DNA of 64,000 nt from Halosegnis rubeus. GTDB lineage: Archaea > Halobacteriota > Halobacteria > Halobacteriales > Haloarculaceae. The position numbers and the translations under genes were made by a program. The notes beneath the pieces are model-generated. The model was given only the letters and a program-made list of their open reading frames with translations. It ran no database searches and was not told the origin of the DNA. Within the stretch, counting starts at the first letter, position 1, and every line of letters begins with the position of its first letter. Of this stretch, positions 17,064 to 25,195 are shown in pieces. The stretch lies in the NCBI RefSeq assembly GCF_009184545.1, contig NZ_QJOW01000003.1:263481-327480 (forward strand), given 5' to 3'.

Positions 17064-18077
17064 TCAGAAGCCGAGACCAATCGCGTCGTTCGTCCGCTGG
17101 ATGGACGTTTCGGCGTCCGTCTCGCCGAGGACGGCACGCACCGCGTCGACGTTCTCCGGCACTACGTCCGACTCCTGGTGAATCGCCTGGAACAGATACA
17201 GGTCGTCGTCCTCGATGGAGATGGACTTCTCCCAGACCGCGTTCTCCCAGATATCCCCGCGGGGGCGGTCGCGGTCCATCGCGAACTCCTTGAGCTTGCC
17301 CGCGCCGTCGATGTCGTGTTCGGGCGGAATCAAGAACAGTCGGGATTCGTCGGCCAGCAGCTCACGCACCTCGTCGGCGGTCGGCACGTCCTCCAGTTGG
17401 ACGTTCACCGAGTGGGTGTGCATCAGCGTCGCGGGCACCTTCATCCCGAGCGTGTCGATGCTCAACTCAGGGAAGATGGTGTTCACGTCCGGGCCATGGT
17501 GGGAGGGGAGCGTCACCGGGTCCGGCAGGGTGTCGTTGATGGGACCGCGACCGGTCTGGGCGGGGTCGCCCCCGCGGCGGACGAGCGTGACCCGTGCCTT
17601 CTCGACGTCGTACTCCTCTTGGAGGGGCGCGAGCAGTCGCGACAGCCCGGTCGTGTTACAGGAGACGACGCGGACGTGGTCGGCCCCCTCCACCTCGGCG
17701 AAGTTCGACCGGGCGTTGAAACTCGCGTCTACGAGGCCGGCGTCCTCACCGCCCTGATACAGCGCGGGCGTATCGTGCTCCTCGTACAGCGGTTTGTTCT
17801 CGGCCCCGATGCCCGACGGACAGGCGTCGACCACGATGTCCGAGCCGGCGACGAGGTCCCCGACCGGGCCGGCCACTTCGATGCCCGCCTCGGCGAACAG
17901 CTCCCGACGCTCGGGAATCGCGGCGTAGAGGTCGTAGCCGTTCGCGACGGCGGTCTCGGCCTCGTGGTTCGGGCGGGTCTTCGCGACGCCGACCAGTTCC
18001 ATGTCCGGCTGGGCCGCGACCGCGTCCGCGACCCGCTTGCCAATCGTCCCGTAGCCGTTGACTCCGACCTGAATCAT
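17064..18077 (-). CDS. gapB: Type II glyceraldehyde-3-phosphate dehydrogenase
   Basis: 337 residues of the archaeal (type II) GAPDH family, interconverting glyceraldehyde-3-phosphate and 1,3-bisphosphoglycerate. The Rossmann motif is [15 protein letters not shown] at the N-terminus and the catalytic cysteine lies in [11 protein letters not shown] (about residue 139). The [10 protein letters not shown] segment is characteristic of the type II family. In haloarchaea this enzyme is generally assigned to gluconeogenesis, with a separate bacterial-type GapA for glycolysis; that split is known from other species and not tested here. Confidence 0.95.
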   Translation of the reverse strand: MIQVGVNGYGTIGKRVADAVAAQPDMELVGVAKTRPNHEAETAVANGYDLYAAIPERRELFAEAGIEVAGPVGDLVAGSDIVVDACPSGIGAENKPLYEEHDTPALYQGGEDAGLVDASFNARSNFAEVEGADHVRVVSCNTTGLSRLLAPLQEEYDVEKARVTLVRRGGDPAQTGRGPINDTLPDPVTLPSHHGPDVNTIFPELSIDTLGMKVPATLMHTHSVNVQLEDVPTADEVRELLADESRLFLIPPEHDIDGAGKLKEFAMDRDRPRGDIWENAVWEKSISIEDDDLYLFQAIHQESDVVPENVDAVRAVLGETDAETSIQRTNDAIGLGF

Positions 18078-18158
18078 ACGCGCTAATCACACCGGCGTCC
18101 CCTAACCGTTTCGAGGCCGCTCCGAAAGTGTTGAAGCCCGTGCGTGTCAATCGAAACC

Positions 18159-19109
18159 ATGACCGACCGCTCCGCGCCCGCCAGAACCACAGTCGAGCAG
18201 TGTCTCGCCCTCCGGTCGGACGAGACGTGTCTCGTCGTCACTGACGACACGCGCGAACCAATCGGCCGTGCGCTGTACGAGGCCGCACGCGAGATTACGG
18301 ACGACGCGAGTCTCGTCCGGTTCCCGCCACGCGACCAGCACGCCGAGGAGCCGCCCGAGCCGGTCGCCGCCGCGATGCGCGAGACCGACACCTTCCTCGC
18401 CCCGACGACGAAATCCCTCTCGCACACGCGTGCCCGCTCGGCCGCCTGCGAGGCCGGCGCGCGCGGCGCGACGCTTCCCGGCATCACCGACGAGGTGTTC
18501 ACCGTCGGACTGGACGCCGACTACGAGGAGATCGCCGCCGAGTGTGCGGCGATGCTCGAACTCGTGGCCGACGCCGACGAGATTCGCGTCACCGCCGACA
18601 ACGGCACCGACATCACCTTCCAGCCGGGCGAGCGCGAGTGGCACGAGGACACCGGTATCATCCACGAGCCGGGCAACTTCTCGAATCTCCCAGCCGGTGA
18701 GGTGTTCATCGCTCCCGAATCCGCCTCGGGAACCTACGTCGTCGACGGCACCATCAGCCCGCACGGCCTGCTCGATGAGGGGCACACCGTCGAGGTGACC
18801 GTCGAAGACGGCTACGTGACCGAGTTCTCCGACGACGAGGTGGCCGCGGAGTTCGAGCGCGCCAGCGAGGACGTGGGCCGTGACGCCTACAACCTCGCAG
18901 AACTGGGAATCGGGACGAACGTCGCCGTCACCGACCTCATCGGCTCCGTCCTCTTAGACGAGAAGGCGGCGGGGACAGTCCACATCGCCGTCGGCGACAA
19001 CGCCTCCATCGGCGGCGACACCGACGCGCCGATTCACTCCGACGGCGTCATCCGAGACCCGACGGTCTACGTCGACGGTGAGGAGATTTCGCTCCCACAG
19101 CCGGAGTGA
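18159..19109 (+). CDS. M29-like aminopeptidase family protein
   Basis: 316 residues resembling the thermophilic metallopeptidase (M29/AmpS) family. Recognisable are the early segment TDDTREPIGRALYEAA, SLSHTRARSAACEAGARGATLPGI, the metal-site region SNLPAGEVFIAPESASGTYVVDG, AELGIGTNV, and VHIAVGDNASIGG. The start at 18159 is preferred to a Met 15 bases upstream. The protein is shorter than typical M29 enzymes (about 400 residues), so peptide hydrolysis is inferred and specificity is unknown. It lies tail to tail with the toxin-like gene. Confidence 0.75.
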   Translation: MTDRSAPARTTVEQCLALRSDETCLVVTDDTREPIGRALYEAAREITDDASLVRFPPRDQHAEEPPEPVAAAMRETDTFLAPTTKSLSHTRARSAACEAGARGATLPGITDEVFTVGLDADYEEIAAECAAMLELVADADEIRVTADNGTDITFQPGEREWHEDTGIIHEPGNFSNLPAGEVFIAPESASGTYVVDGTISPHGLLDEGHTVEVTVEDGYVTEFSDDEVAAEFERASEDVGRDAYNLAELGIGTNVAVTDLIGSVLLDEKAAGTVHIAVGDNASIGGDTDAPIHSDGVIRDPTVYVDGEEISLPQPE

Positions 19110-19110
19110 G

Positions 19111-19458
19111 CTACCGCCACTGGTCGAGCCAGACGATCTCGTTACGTAGTGCGTCACGACTGTACTGCTCGCGGACGCGGTTGAGCGCGGTCACTGCAGC
19201 CGACGGGCTGTCGCGAACCCAGTTCGCGTCGGTGTAGACGACGACGCCAGCGTGGTCGACCGATTCACCGGTCGGGCCACCGAAATCCTTCATGTCGTGC
19301 GTGATGAGAACTGCGTCCTCGGCTGTCGCGCGCCGAAGCAGCGTCGCGTCGTCGGTGGCTTCACCGAGCAGGTCGTTTGCGCGAAACACGGTGTAGCCGT
19401 TCGACCGAAGCGTCGAGACGAACACCCGAGGAACGTGCTCGTCGGTGACGAGATTCAC
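19111..19458 (-). CDS. DUF5615 PIN-like toxin-type protein
   Basis: 115 residues with a Mut7-C/DUF5615 PIN-like fold: acidic residues of a nuclease active site appear at NLVTDEHVPR (about residue 6), in DATLLRRA and at VLITHDMKDFG (about residue 55). Such proteins are paired with DUF433 antitoxins and are probably RNases. The gene overlaps the upstream DUF433 gene by 4 bases, as in toxin-antitoxin operons. No toxicity data can be read from sequence. Confidence 0.85.
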   Translation of the reverse strand: MNLVTDEHVPRVFVSTLRSNGYTVFRANDLLGEATDDATLLRRATAEDAVLITHDMKDFGGPTGESVDHAGVVVYTDANWVRDSPSAAVTALNRVREQYSRDALRNEIVWLDQWR

Positions 19459-19736
19459 TCGATGAGCTCGCCCGGCGGTGACAGACTCTTCGATTCAAGC
19501 GCCTCTTCGTCTGCTTCACGCCCTGCCCGAACTGTCTCCATCTCATCGGGGTGCTCGTAGTAGTAGGCCAACGCGGTGTACACGGCTGCCAGCGACAAGT
19601 CCAGCTGGTCGGCGACATCTGCCGGGTCGTGACCGCCGTCAACGACGAGTTCGTACACGTCGAGCACGGCGACGCGCGTTCCCTCAATCCGGGGTACCTC
19701 CCCGCGAACGTCAGCCGTTCGGATGATGTCGACCAT
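19455..19736 (-). CDS. DUF433 antitoxin-type DNA-binding protein
   Basis: 93 residues from the ATG at 19736. The family pattern is VRTADVRGEVPRIEGTRVAVLDV followed by a helix-turn-helix (PADVADQLDLSLAAVYTALAYYYEHP). A TATA-like element GTTTATGT is centred about 28 bases before this ATG, which favours it over the ATG at 19754 (only about 10 bases from the box). It presumably binds and neutralises the DUF5615 partner and represses the operon. Confidence 0.85.
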   Translation of the reverse strand: MVDIIRTADVRGEVPRIEGTRVAVLDVYELVVDGGHDPADVADQLDLSLAAVYTALAYYYEHPDEMETVRAGREADEEALESKSLSPPGELIE

Positions 19737-19864
19737 ACCGGCTTTCGGGCTCATTCGTACATAAACCTCGGTACGAGCCGCACAGCGACACACGACACCG
19801 CCAGCCAGAGTAGCCACGACGCGCCCCACGACGCGCTTTTAGGTTCGGACACGAACTACCGATA

Positions 19865-20506
19865 ATGAGTCATGCACGCGTCGCGCTCGCCTGTCCGTCG
19901 TGTTCGCCGGACGAGCCGACCGCACACGAGGTACTGAAGGAGGCCGACCCCGCCACCGTCCGGTGTGGCGAGTGTGGCCACGTCCACAAAGAGTCGCTTC
20001 CAGAAGACGAGACCATCGAACGCCGGGTCGTCGTCTCGCAGTCGGGCGACTCCTTCTCCGCGCGCCACGGCGGCGACCCCGACGAGCAGTTCGAGGTGGG
20101 CCAGGAGTTCCTGCTTGACGCGCCCGAGGCACTGATGCAGGTGCGTGTCACCTCCATCGAGACCGACGAGGGGAGAGCCGAGGCGGCCGCCTTCGAGGAC
20201 GTGGAGACGCTGTGGACCCGCGCGGTCGGCAACGTCACCGTGAACGTCACCGTCAACCCGAAGGACGGCAAGCGCGAGGAGACGCGCTCGGTCGCGCTTC
20301 AGGTGCCGGGCGACGAGCAGTTCATGATCGACGAGACGGTCGAGTACGGCGACGAGAAGTTCACCGTCACCAGCTTCGTCGTCCGCGACGGCATCGACCG
20401 ATACGACCGCGAACAGTACCACTACACCGGCGACGCCGCGCTCGCGAAGGACCTCAAGCGAGTGTACGCCCGCGACGAGAAGACCACGGCGTGGTCCGCC
20501 TGGTAG
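19865..20506 (+). CDS. HVO_0476-type zinc finger protein
   Basis: 213 residues. An N-terminal zinc ribbon is formed by CPSC (about residues 10-13) and CGEC (34-37), followed by HVHKESLPEDETIERRVVVS and a beta-rich domain (VGNVTVNVTVNPKDGKREETR). The family is conserved across haloarchaea with unknown function; a nucleic acid or translation-related role is plausible but unproven. The pcm gene starts 7 bases downstream, so they are cotranscribed. Confidence 0.85.
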   Translation: MSHARVALACPSCSPDEPTAHEVLKEADPATVRCGECGHVHKESLPEDETIERRVVVSQSGDSFSARHGGDPDEQFEVGQEFLLDAPEALMQVRVTSIETDEGRAEAAAFEDVETLWTRAVGNVTVNVTVNPKDGKREETRSVALQVPGDEQFMIDETVEYGDEKFTVTSFVVRDGIDRYDREQYHYTGDAALAKDLKRVYARDEKTTAWSAW

Positions 20507-20513
20507 GCCGACA

Positions 20514-21134
20514 ATGGACGAGTTCGCGACGGCACGCGCCCGGCTTCGGGAACGGCTCGCCGCGCGCACCGACGCGAGCGACCGCGTGCTCGACGCCATC
20601 GAGCGCGTCCCGCGCCACGAGTTCGTCCCCGACCCGCGGGTGAACGAGGCCTACGCCGACCGCCCGCTCCCCATCGGCGACGACCAGACCATCTCCGCAC
20701 CGCACATGGTGGCGGTGATGTGTGACCGCCTCGCCCCCGAGTCTGGCGACGCTGTCCTCGAAATCGGAACCGGCTGTGGCTATCACGCCGCGGTGATGAC
20801 CGAACTGGGTGCGACCGTCTCCTCGGTCGAGTACCACGGCTCGCTCGCCGACGCGGCCAGCACGCGCCTCGACAGTCTCGGCTACGACGTACACGTCCGG
20901 CAGGGCGACGGCCGCGAGGGGTGGCCCGAACACGCACCCTACGATAGCGCGTATCTCACCTGCGCTGCGCCCGAGATTCCCGACGGGGTGCTCGACCAGA
21001 CCCGACCCGGCGGGACGGTCGTGGCTCCGGTCGGCCGCGGGAGCCAGCGACTCCTCGCCGTGACGGTCGACGAGGGTGGTGGGATTCGCGACCGGACCGA
21101 CCACGGGGGCGTCCGGTTCGTCCCCCTGCTCTAA
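20514..21134 (+). CDS. pcm: Protein-L-isoaspartate O-methyltransferase
   Basis: 206 residues. Repairs isoaspartyl damage in proteins using S-adenosylmethionine. Motifs: RVPRHEFVPD, RPLPIGDDQTISAPHMVAVM (substrate loop), the SAM-binding EIGTGCGYHAAVM (about residues 83-95), VEYHG, and DSAYLTCAAPEIP. Normal length. It converges with the DyP-like gene with a 4-base overlap. Haloarchaea often carry two pcm paralogues and the second is not in this window. Confidence 0.93.
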   Translation: MDEFATARARLRERLAARTDASDRVLDAIERVPRHEFVPDPRVNEAYADRPLPIGDDQTISAPHMVAVMCDRLAPESGDAVLEIGTGCGYHAAVMTELGATVSSVEYHGSLADAASTRLDSLGYDVHVRQGDGREGWPEHAPYDSAYLTCAAPEIPDGVLDQTRPGGTVVAPVGRGSQRLLAVTVDEGGGIRDRTDHGGVRFVPLL

Positions 21135-22420
21135 CGGGGTCGCGGGAGCGCGCGCTTCGACAGCGGCGGTACAAGCCAGTTCCCGCGGTTCGCGACGAAG
21201 ATGTACTCCAAGATGCCGTTGTTGACGCGCTGGCGGATGACCGGCGTCGCCTCGGTGAGGTCGGTCCCGTTCATCGCCGCCCGCACGGCGTCGAAACTAC
21301 TCATCTCGCGCTGGAGCGACGGGAAATGGAGCGAGGCGACGTTCTCGTCGGTCGACTCGAAGTGGCGACGCAGGAGCTTGACGCTCCCGTCGTCGTCGCG
21401 GTTGGCGCGGGCGGCCTTCTGTGCGTGGCCGACGCGTCCCGACTCCGTTGCCTGCTCGCGAATCGTGTCGAGCGTCTCGTCCACGCGGGAGTCGTCGCCC
21501 AGATTCTCGCCGATGCCCTCGACCCACTCCTCGTCGGCGTGTTCGGGCGAGAACATCTCCGCGACCCGCTCCTCGAAGTTCTGTTCGCCGTACCAGTCGT
21601 CCAGCCGTTGGCGGATGCGGGCGACGTGTTTCGTCGTCCCGTCGGCGAACGGTCCCGACTGGATGGTGACGCGGTCTTCGGTGGCCTGATTCTGCGCGAA
21701 TCCGGTCTTGAATCCCATGAACAGCGGGCTGGCGTCCGGCACCGGCCCGTCGTCGGGAACTCCCTCCAGTTCGGACTGGCGGTCGGCTGGCATCCCGTTG
21801 CCGACGAAGCCGGTGCGTCGGTCCTCGTCGCTCGCGAGACTCGCAACGCCGGACAGGGAGGCGTCGAACTCGACGCCGTTTGCGCTCTCGCGGTTGCCCC
21901 GCAGCGCCTCCTCGGCCGCGATGACGGCGTCCGCGTGGTCGCTCGCGAGGTGGACGAGCACGTCCTGTTCGTCGAAGGTCGGCTGCTCGAACGGGGACAG
22001 CGAGTGTGGCGGCGGGCAGTCGATGCCCGCCGGCAGCGACTCGTCGTACCGGTCGAAGTACGCCGGCGAGTAGGCGGCCGACCAGACGACCCCCTCGTGG
22101 CTCCACTCGAAGGCGCGGTTCAGGGAGGCGAAGGCACGTTCGACCTGCCGTCTATCGGCATCGGTCGGCCGACCGTCGCGCTCCAGGGTCAGGTACAACA
22201 GTATCTGGTGGCGCGGCAGCTGCTCGTTGCCGTGCTCGTCGTGGCGCACTACCCCGTCCCACGCGAACTGCCGGTTCGGCAGCGTAGACAGGTCGTCGGT
22301 CCCGGTTGGCCGGTTGACGGTATCCTCGCCGAGCGCGTCGAGACAGGCCGAGAGACTCGCCGCGCCGCCGGCCGCGACGGCCGCCTTCAGCACCTGTCGG
22401 CGGCTCCGGCCGTCGGTCAC
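21131..22420 (-). CDS. Tat-exported DyP-peroxidase-like protein (DUF7405 type)
   Basis: 429 residues. The N-terminus has a twin-arginine signal (SRRQVLKAAVAAGGAASLSAC) with a possible lipobox Cys, so it is exported folded. The body follows the dye-decolorising peroxidase plan: an early beta-alpha domain (HQILLYLTLERDGRP), FMGFKTGF where DyP enzymes have GxxDG, then GHAQKAARAN where they have the proximal haem His region. The Asp of GxxDG is replaced by Thr, so normal peroxidase chemistry is doubtful. It overlaps the Tp34-like lipoprotein by 4 bases; pairing of a DyP-type protein with a metal-binding lipoprotein recalls EfeB/EfeO iron systems. Confidence 0.65.
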   Translation of the reverse strand: MTDGRSRRQVLKAAVAAGGAASLSACLDALGEDTVNRPTGTDDLSTLPNRQFAWDGVVRHDEHGNEQLPRHQILLYLTLERDGRPTDADRRQVERAFASLNRAFEWSHEGVVWSAAYSPAYFDRYDESLPAGIDCPPPHSLSPFEQPTFDEQDVLVHLASDHADAVIAAEEALRGNRESANGVEFDASLSGVASLASDEDRRTGFVGNGMPADRQSELEGVPDDGPVPDASPLFMGFKTGFAQNQATEDRVTIQSGPFADGTTKHVARIRQRLDDWYGEQNFEERVAEMFSPEHADEEWVEGIGENLGDDSRVDETLDTIREQATESGRVGHAQKAARANRDDDGSVKLLRRHFESTDENVASLHFPSLQREMSSFDAVRAAMNGTDLTEATPVIRQRVNNGILEYIFVANRGNWLVPPLSKRALPRPR

Positions 22421-23451
22421 AGCGACACCTCCATCGGGTCGAACCCGAGGAAGGCCGTCTCGTACCCCTCGTGGCGGGCGGTCTGTGGCGGAACGGTCGG
22501 CGTCACCGTCACTGAGTCGCCCGGTGAGTCGACGACGGTGCCGTAGTGGTATCCCAACTCCGAGTCGAGCGTCCGGGTGAGTTCACCGTCGAAGCTCCCC
22601 GTCGCCGCCTCGACGGTCATCGCGGGAAGCGTCATCTGGTTGTACGGTGTGCGCGGGGAGACATAGAGGTAGGTGCCAGCGGCGTCGATGCCCGCCGGCG
22701 GCGAGTCGAGCGTGCCGACGACGAACTCGGCGTCGCCGCTGGTCGCGGAGCCGCGGACGTCGGGCAGAGCGTCGCGGTCGGGTGCGGTCCCGGTCGGCAT
22801 CATCTCCATGTTCGCTGGGTCGACCGCGGCGCGCTCGCCGGCGCGGTCCGGCGTTAGCTCTCGCGAGAGCCCGTCGCGGGCCGACTGGGAGTAGTCGAAC
22901 TCGATGGTCGCGCTCGCTGGTTCCTCGAATCGGCCCTCGAACGCCCCCGTTCGGCGGGTGGACATTCCGCCCACCGAGACAGTCACTTCGTAGCTGCCGT
23001 CGCCCGCGAGACCGGCGTTCGCGCCGTAGTGGGTCCCCATCCGCTGTGATAGCATCGGATAGACGACCTCCTCGAAGACGATGTCGCCGTCGCGCCGGAT
23101 GGTGAGCGACAGCCCCGTGTCGGGGAGCACCTGCATCGTCTCGCCGTCCCAGACGCTCGCCATGATGTGAACGTCGTCACCGGACCCGATACTGGTGCGC
23201 GTCGTGTCGCTTCCCGTCACGTTCCAGAACCGGTGCGGGTACGAGTACATCAGCCCGAACCGGTAGTCGCCGCCCTCTCCCATCCCGACCATGTCCATCC
23301 CTTCGACGTGTGTCGGATAGTAGACCGCGGCGGGACGGTCCCCGATGACCGGCGGATTGCCGGCCGGCTGGGTCGAGATGAGACTCGAACAGCCGGCAAG
23401 CGCCGCGGCTCCGAGCGTGCCACCGGCCTGCAGGAAGGTGCGTCGATTCAT
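22417..23451 (-). CDS. Tp34/P19-like metal-binding lipoprotein (first paralogue)
   Basis: 344 residues. Signal RRTFLQAGGTLGAAALAGC ends in a lipobox, with a Tat-like RR. The mature protein has an N-terminal Tp34/P19-like immunoglobulin-type domain with many Met and His residues (HVEGMDMVGMGEGG; YSYPHRFWNVTG; YPMLSQRMGTHYGAN) and a C-terminal domain ending PPQTARHEGYETAF. P19 and Tp34 bind Fe, Cu or Mn outside the cell for a partner permease, but no permease is encoded here. About 40% identical by eye to the gene at 26101-27159. Confidence 0.78.
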   Translation of the reverse strand: MNRRTFLQAGGTLGAAALAGCSSLISTQPAGNPPVIGDRPAAVYYPTHVEGMDMVGMGEGGDYRFGLMYSYPHRFWNVTGSDTTRTSIGSGDDVHIMASVWDGETMQVLPDTGLSLTIRRDGDIVFEEVVYPMLSQRMGTHYGANAGLAGDGSYEVTVSVGGMSTRRTGAFEGRFEEPASATIEFDYSQSARDGLSRELTPDRAGERAAVDPANMEMMPTGTAPDRDALPDVRGSATSGDAEFVVGTLDSPPAGIDAAGTYLYVSPRTPYNQMTLPAMTVEAATGSFDGELTRTLDSELGYHYGTVVDSPGDSVTVTPTVPPQTARHEGYETAFLGFDPMEVSL

Positions 23452-23498
23452 TACGCGAGGTAGACGCTCCCGTCAAAAACCGGTTCTGGTCCGACCGT

Positions 23499-23981
23499 CT
23501 AGTCGAGCAGGTCGTCCACGAGCCGGGTGAACCGGTCGACGAGCCGCTCGGGAATCGATGGGTCTGCGCGGTCGAGCAACGCGGCCGTCCGCTCCGGTTC
23601 CGGGACGACGAGCCGCCCGTCCTCGCTCGCGAGCAGACCGGCCTCGGCCAACCGGCCTCGGTGCCACGAGAGCGTGGAATCCGCGATACCGACACGGGCC
23701 GCGGTCTCGGTTGCGGTGAGGGGACCGTCATCGAGCAGGACGGCGACGATATCGGCGGCCGTCTCCCGCCGGAGGAGCGCGAGCGCTGCCCGCTCCCACG
23801 GGTCGTAGCCGGGCGGGTAGTAGTGGGTGCGGCCGAACTGCTCGTCGCCGACCACGTCCAGCCGACGGAGGTGATACTGCACCTGTCCGGGCGCGAGGTC
23901 GAGGTCGCGAACGAGCGCGTTGACGTGGATGCCGGGGTCGCTCCGGACGCGGGCGGCGATGCGGTCGCGCGTGCTCGTCAC
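23499..23981 (-). CDS. Two-domain winged-helix transcriptional regulator
   Basis: 160 residues with two winged-helix units. The first is IAARVRSDPGIHVNALVRDL...QVQYHLRRLDVVG; the second is LLDDGPLTATETAARVGIADSTLSWHRGRLAEAGLL. No metal-binding Cys cluster is seen; His residues in GRTHYYPPGYDPWE could sense metal. It lies inside the metal-lipoprotein cluster, overlapping the next upstream gene by 4 bases and ending 47 bases before the second lipoprotein. It is the obvious candidate regulator of that cluster. Confidence 0.85.
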   Translation of the reverse strand: MTSTRDRIAARVRSDPGIHVNALVRDLDLAPGQVQYHLRRLDVVGDEQFGRTHYYPPGYDPWERAALALLRRETAADIVAVLLDDGPLTATETAARVGIADSTLSWHRGRLAEAGLLASEDGRLVVPEPERTAALLDRADPSIPERLVDRFTRLVDDLLD

Positions 23982-24271
23982 TCACCGACACCTCCACGAC
24001 GGGCGGTGTAGACGGCCGCGACGACGAGCCCGACCATCACGGCGTCGAGCGCGTGTTCGAGGGTGTGGTGCGTCTGGTCTGGGAAGAGATCGAGCGCGAG
24101 CGCGACGCCCACGAGCGCCCGCGCGAGCACGGTCGCGAGCGCGAGCGTGACGAGCAGATACGGTACCGACCGGCGCTGGAGCAGCGCGGCCAGCGCCACG
24201 GCGACGACCAGCCCCGCCGCTACCGTGCCGACACCGAGCAGGAGCGAGAGCAGGACCGTCGCCATCCTCAC
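23978..24271 (-). CDS. Small three-helix membrane protein (DUF7471-like)
   Basis: 97 residues with three hydrophobic segments: TVLLSLLLGVGTVAAGLVVA, YLLVTLALATVLARALVGVA and ALDAVMVGLVVAAVYTA. Between the last two is DLFPDQTHHTLEHALDAV, a His-rich stretch that could bind metal. An internal Met two residues in is an alternative start. It overlaps the regulator by 4 bases. Function unknown; its position suggests a membrane partner of the secreted proteins or of the regulator. Confidence 0.75.
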   Translation of the reverse strand: MRMATVLLSLLLGVGTVAAGLVVAVALAALLQRRSVPYLLVTLALATVLARALVGVALALDLFPDQTHHTLEHALDAVMVGLVVAAVYTARRGGVGE

Positions 24272-24307
24272 TCCATCGGTCGCGAGTAAAAAAGAGGGTG
24301 TCGGCGG

Positions 24308-25195
24308 TCATCGGCGACCGACCCCCAAGAACAGAAGTGCGACAGCGACAACCCCGGCGAGGAGCCCGAAGCCGGGCTGGCTCCCCGTCGTCTCCGTCGG
24401 CCGCGGGGTGTCGGTCGCCGTCTCCGTCGCCGTCCCACTCGGCGTCGTCACCAGCGGCGGTGTCGGCGTCGCGCTCTCGCCGGTGACCGGCGGCGCGGCG
24501 ATCGTCACGTTCGTCTCAATCGGGCGCTCGCCCGCGAGCATCGGCGACTCGCCCGCGGCGTCGTCGGCCAACAGCACGCGAGCGTCGGCCCGGGCCGTCG
24601 CGTTCACGGCGAGCGTCACCGATTCGTGGGTTCCAGCGTCGAGTGCCGTCGTTCCGAGCGTCCGGCCGGTCGTGGCGTTCTGGACGACCAGATTGCCTGT
24701 CTCGGGGAGTGTCACCCGGCGAACCGTCACCGTCCCCTCGGCGTCCGGACGCAGGGTCTCGCTGGCCGTGACAACCGCACGCGGCCCCTTCGCGACCGTC
24801 AGTCGTTCGGTGGCCGCCGAGCCGAACGATTCGACGACGGGGTCTTCGTCGGGGTCGAACTCGCCGTCGCCGTCGTCGCGCCGCAGTACGATATGCACTG
24901 GCTGTGTCTCCCACTTCGCCCACGCGGACTCGTCGATGGTGACGCCCACGTCGATCCGATACCGCTGGCTCCGTATCGATGTGACGCCGACGACCTCGCC
25001 CGGCTCGCCGCCGTCGTCGCGCTGAACCGTGAGGTAGCCGTCGTTCGACGCGAAGGACGATTCCACGATGACCGTCCCGTCGGGAGTCTGTTGCGTGCCC
25101 GCGGTGACGTGGTTCAGGTGTGCAGCGACCGGGAGCGGCGCGCTCGCGAGGACGAGCACGCAGACGAGTGTAACCGCGAGCAGCCGTCGGGTCAC
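24308..25195 (-). CDS. Secreted DUF7282-type protein with PGF-CTERM-like anchor (copy 1)
   Basis: 295 residues from the GTG at 25195, which overlaps the stop of copy 2 by GTGA; another GTG at 25204 adds three residues. Sec signal (LLAVTLVCVLVLASAPLPVAAH), then HLNHVTAGTQQTPDG, a DUF7282-like beta domain with an acidic D/E-rich loop (DGDGEFDPDEDPVVESFG), a second beta domain, a Thr-rich stalk, and a C-terminus QPGFG plus hydrophobic helix plus RR. That tripartite tail is of the PGF-CTERM type processed by archaeosortase A and lipid-anchored. Function unknown. Confidence 0.8.
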   Translation of the reverse strand: MTRRLLAVTLVCVLVLASAPLPVAAHLNHVTAGTQQTPDGTVIVESSFASNDGYLTVQRDDGGEPGEVVGVTSIRSQRYRIDVGVTIDESAWAKWETQPVHIVLRRDDGDGEFDPDEDPVVESFGSAATERLTVAKGPRAVVTASETLRPDAEGTVTVRRVTLPETGNLVVQNATTGRTLGTTALDAGTHESVTLAVNATARADARVLLADDAAGESPMLAGERPIETNVTIAAPPVTGESATPTPPLVTTPSGTATETATDTPRPTETTGSQPGFGLLAGVVAVALLFLGVGRR

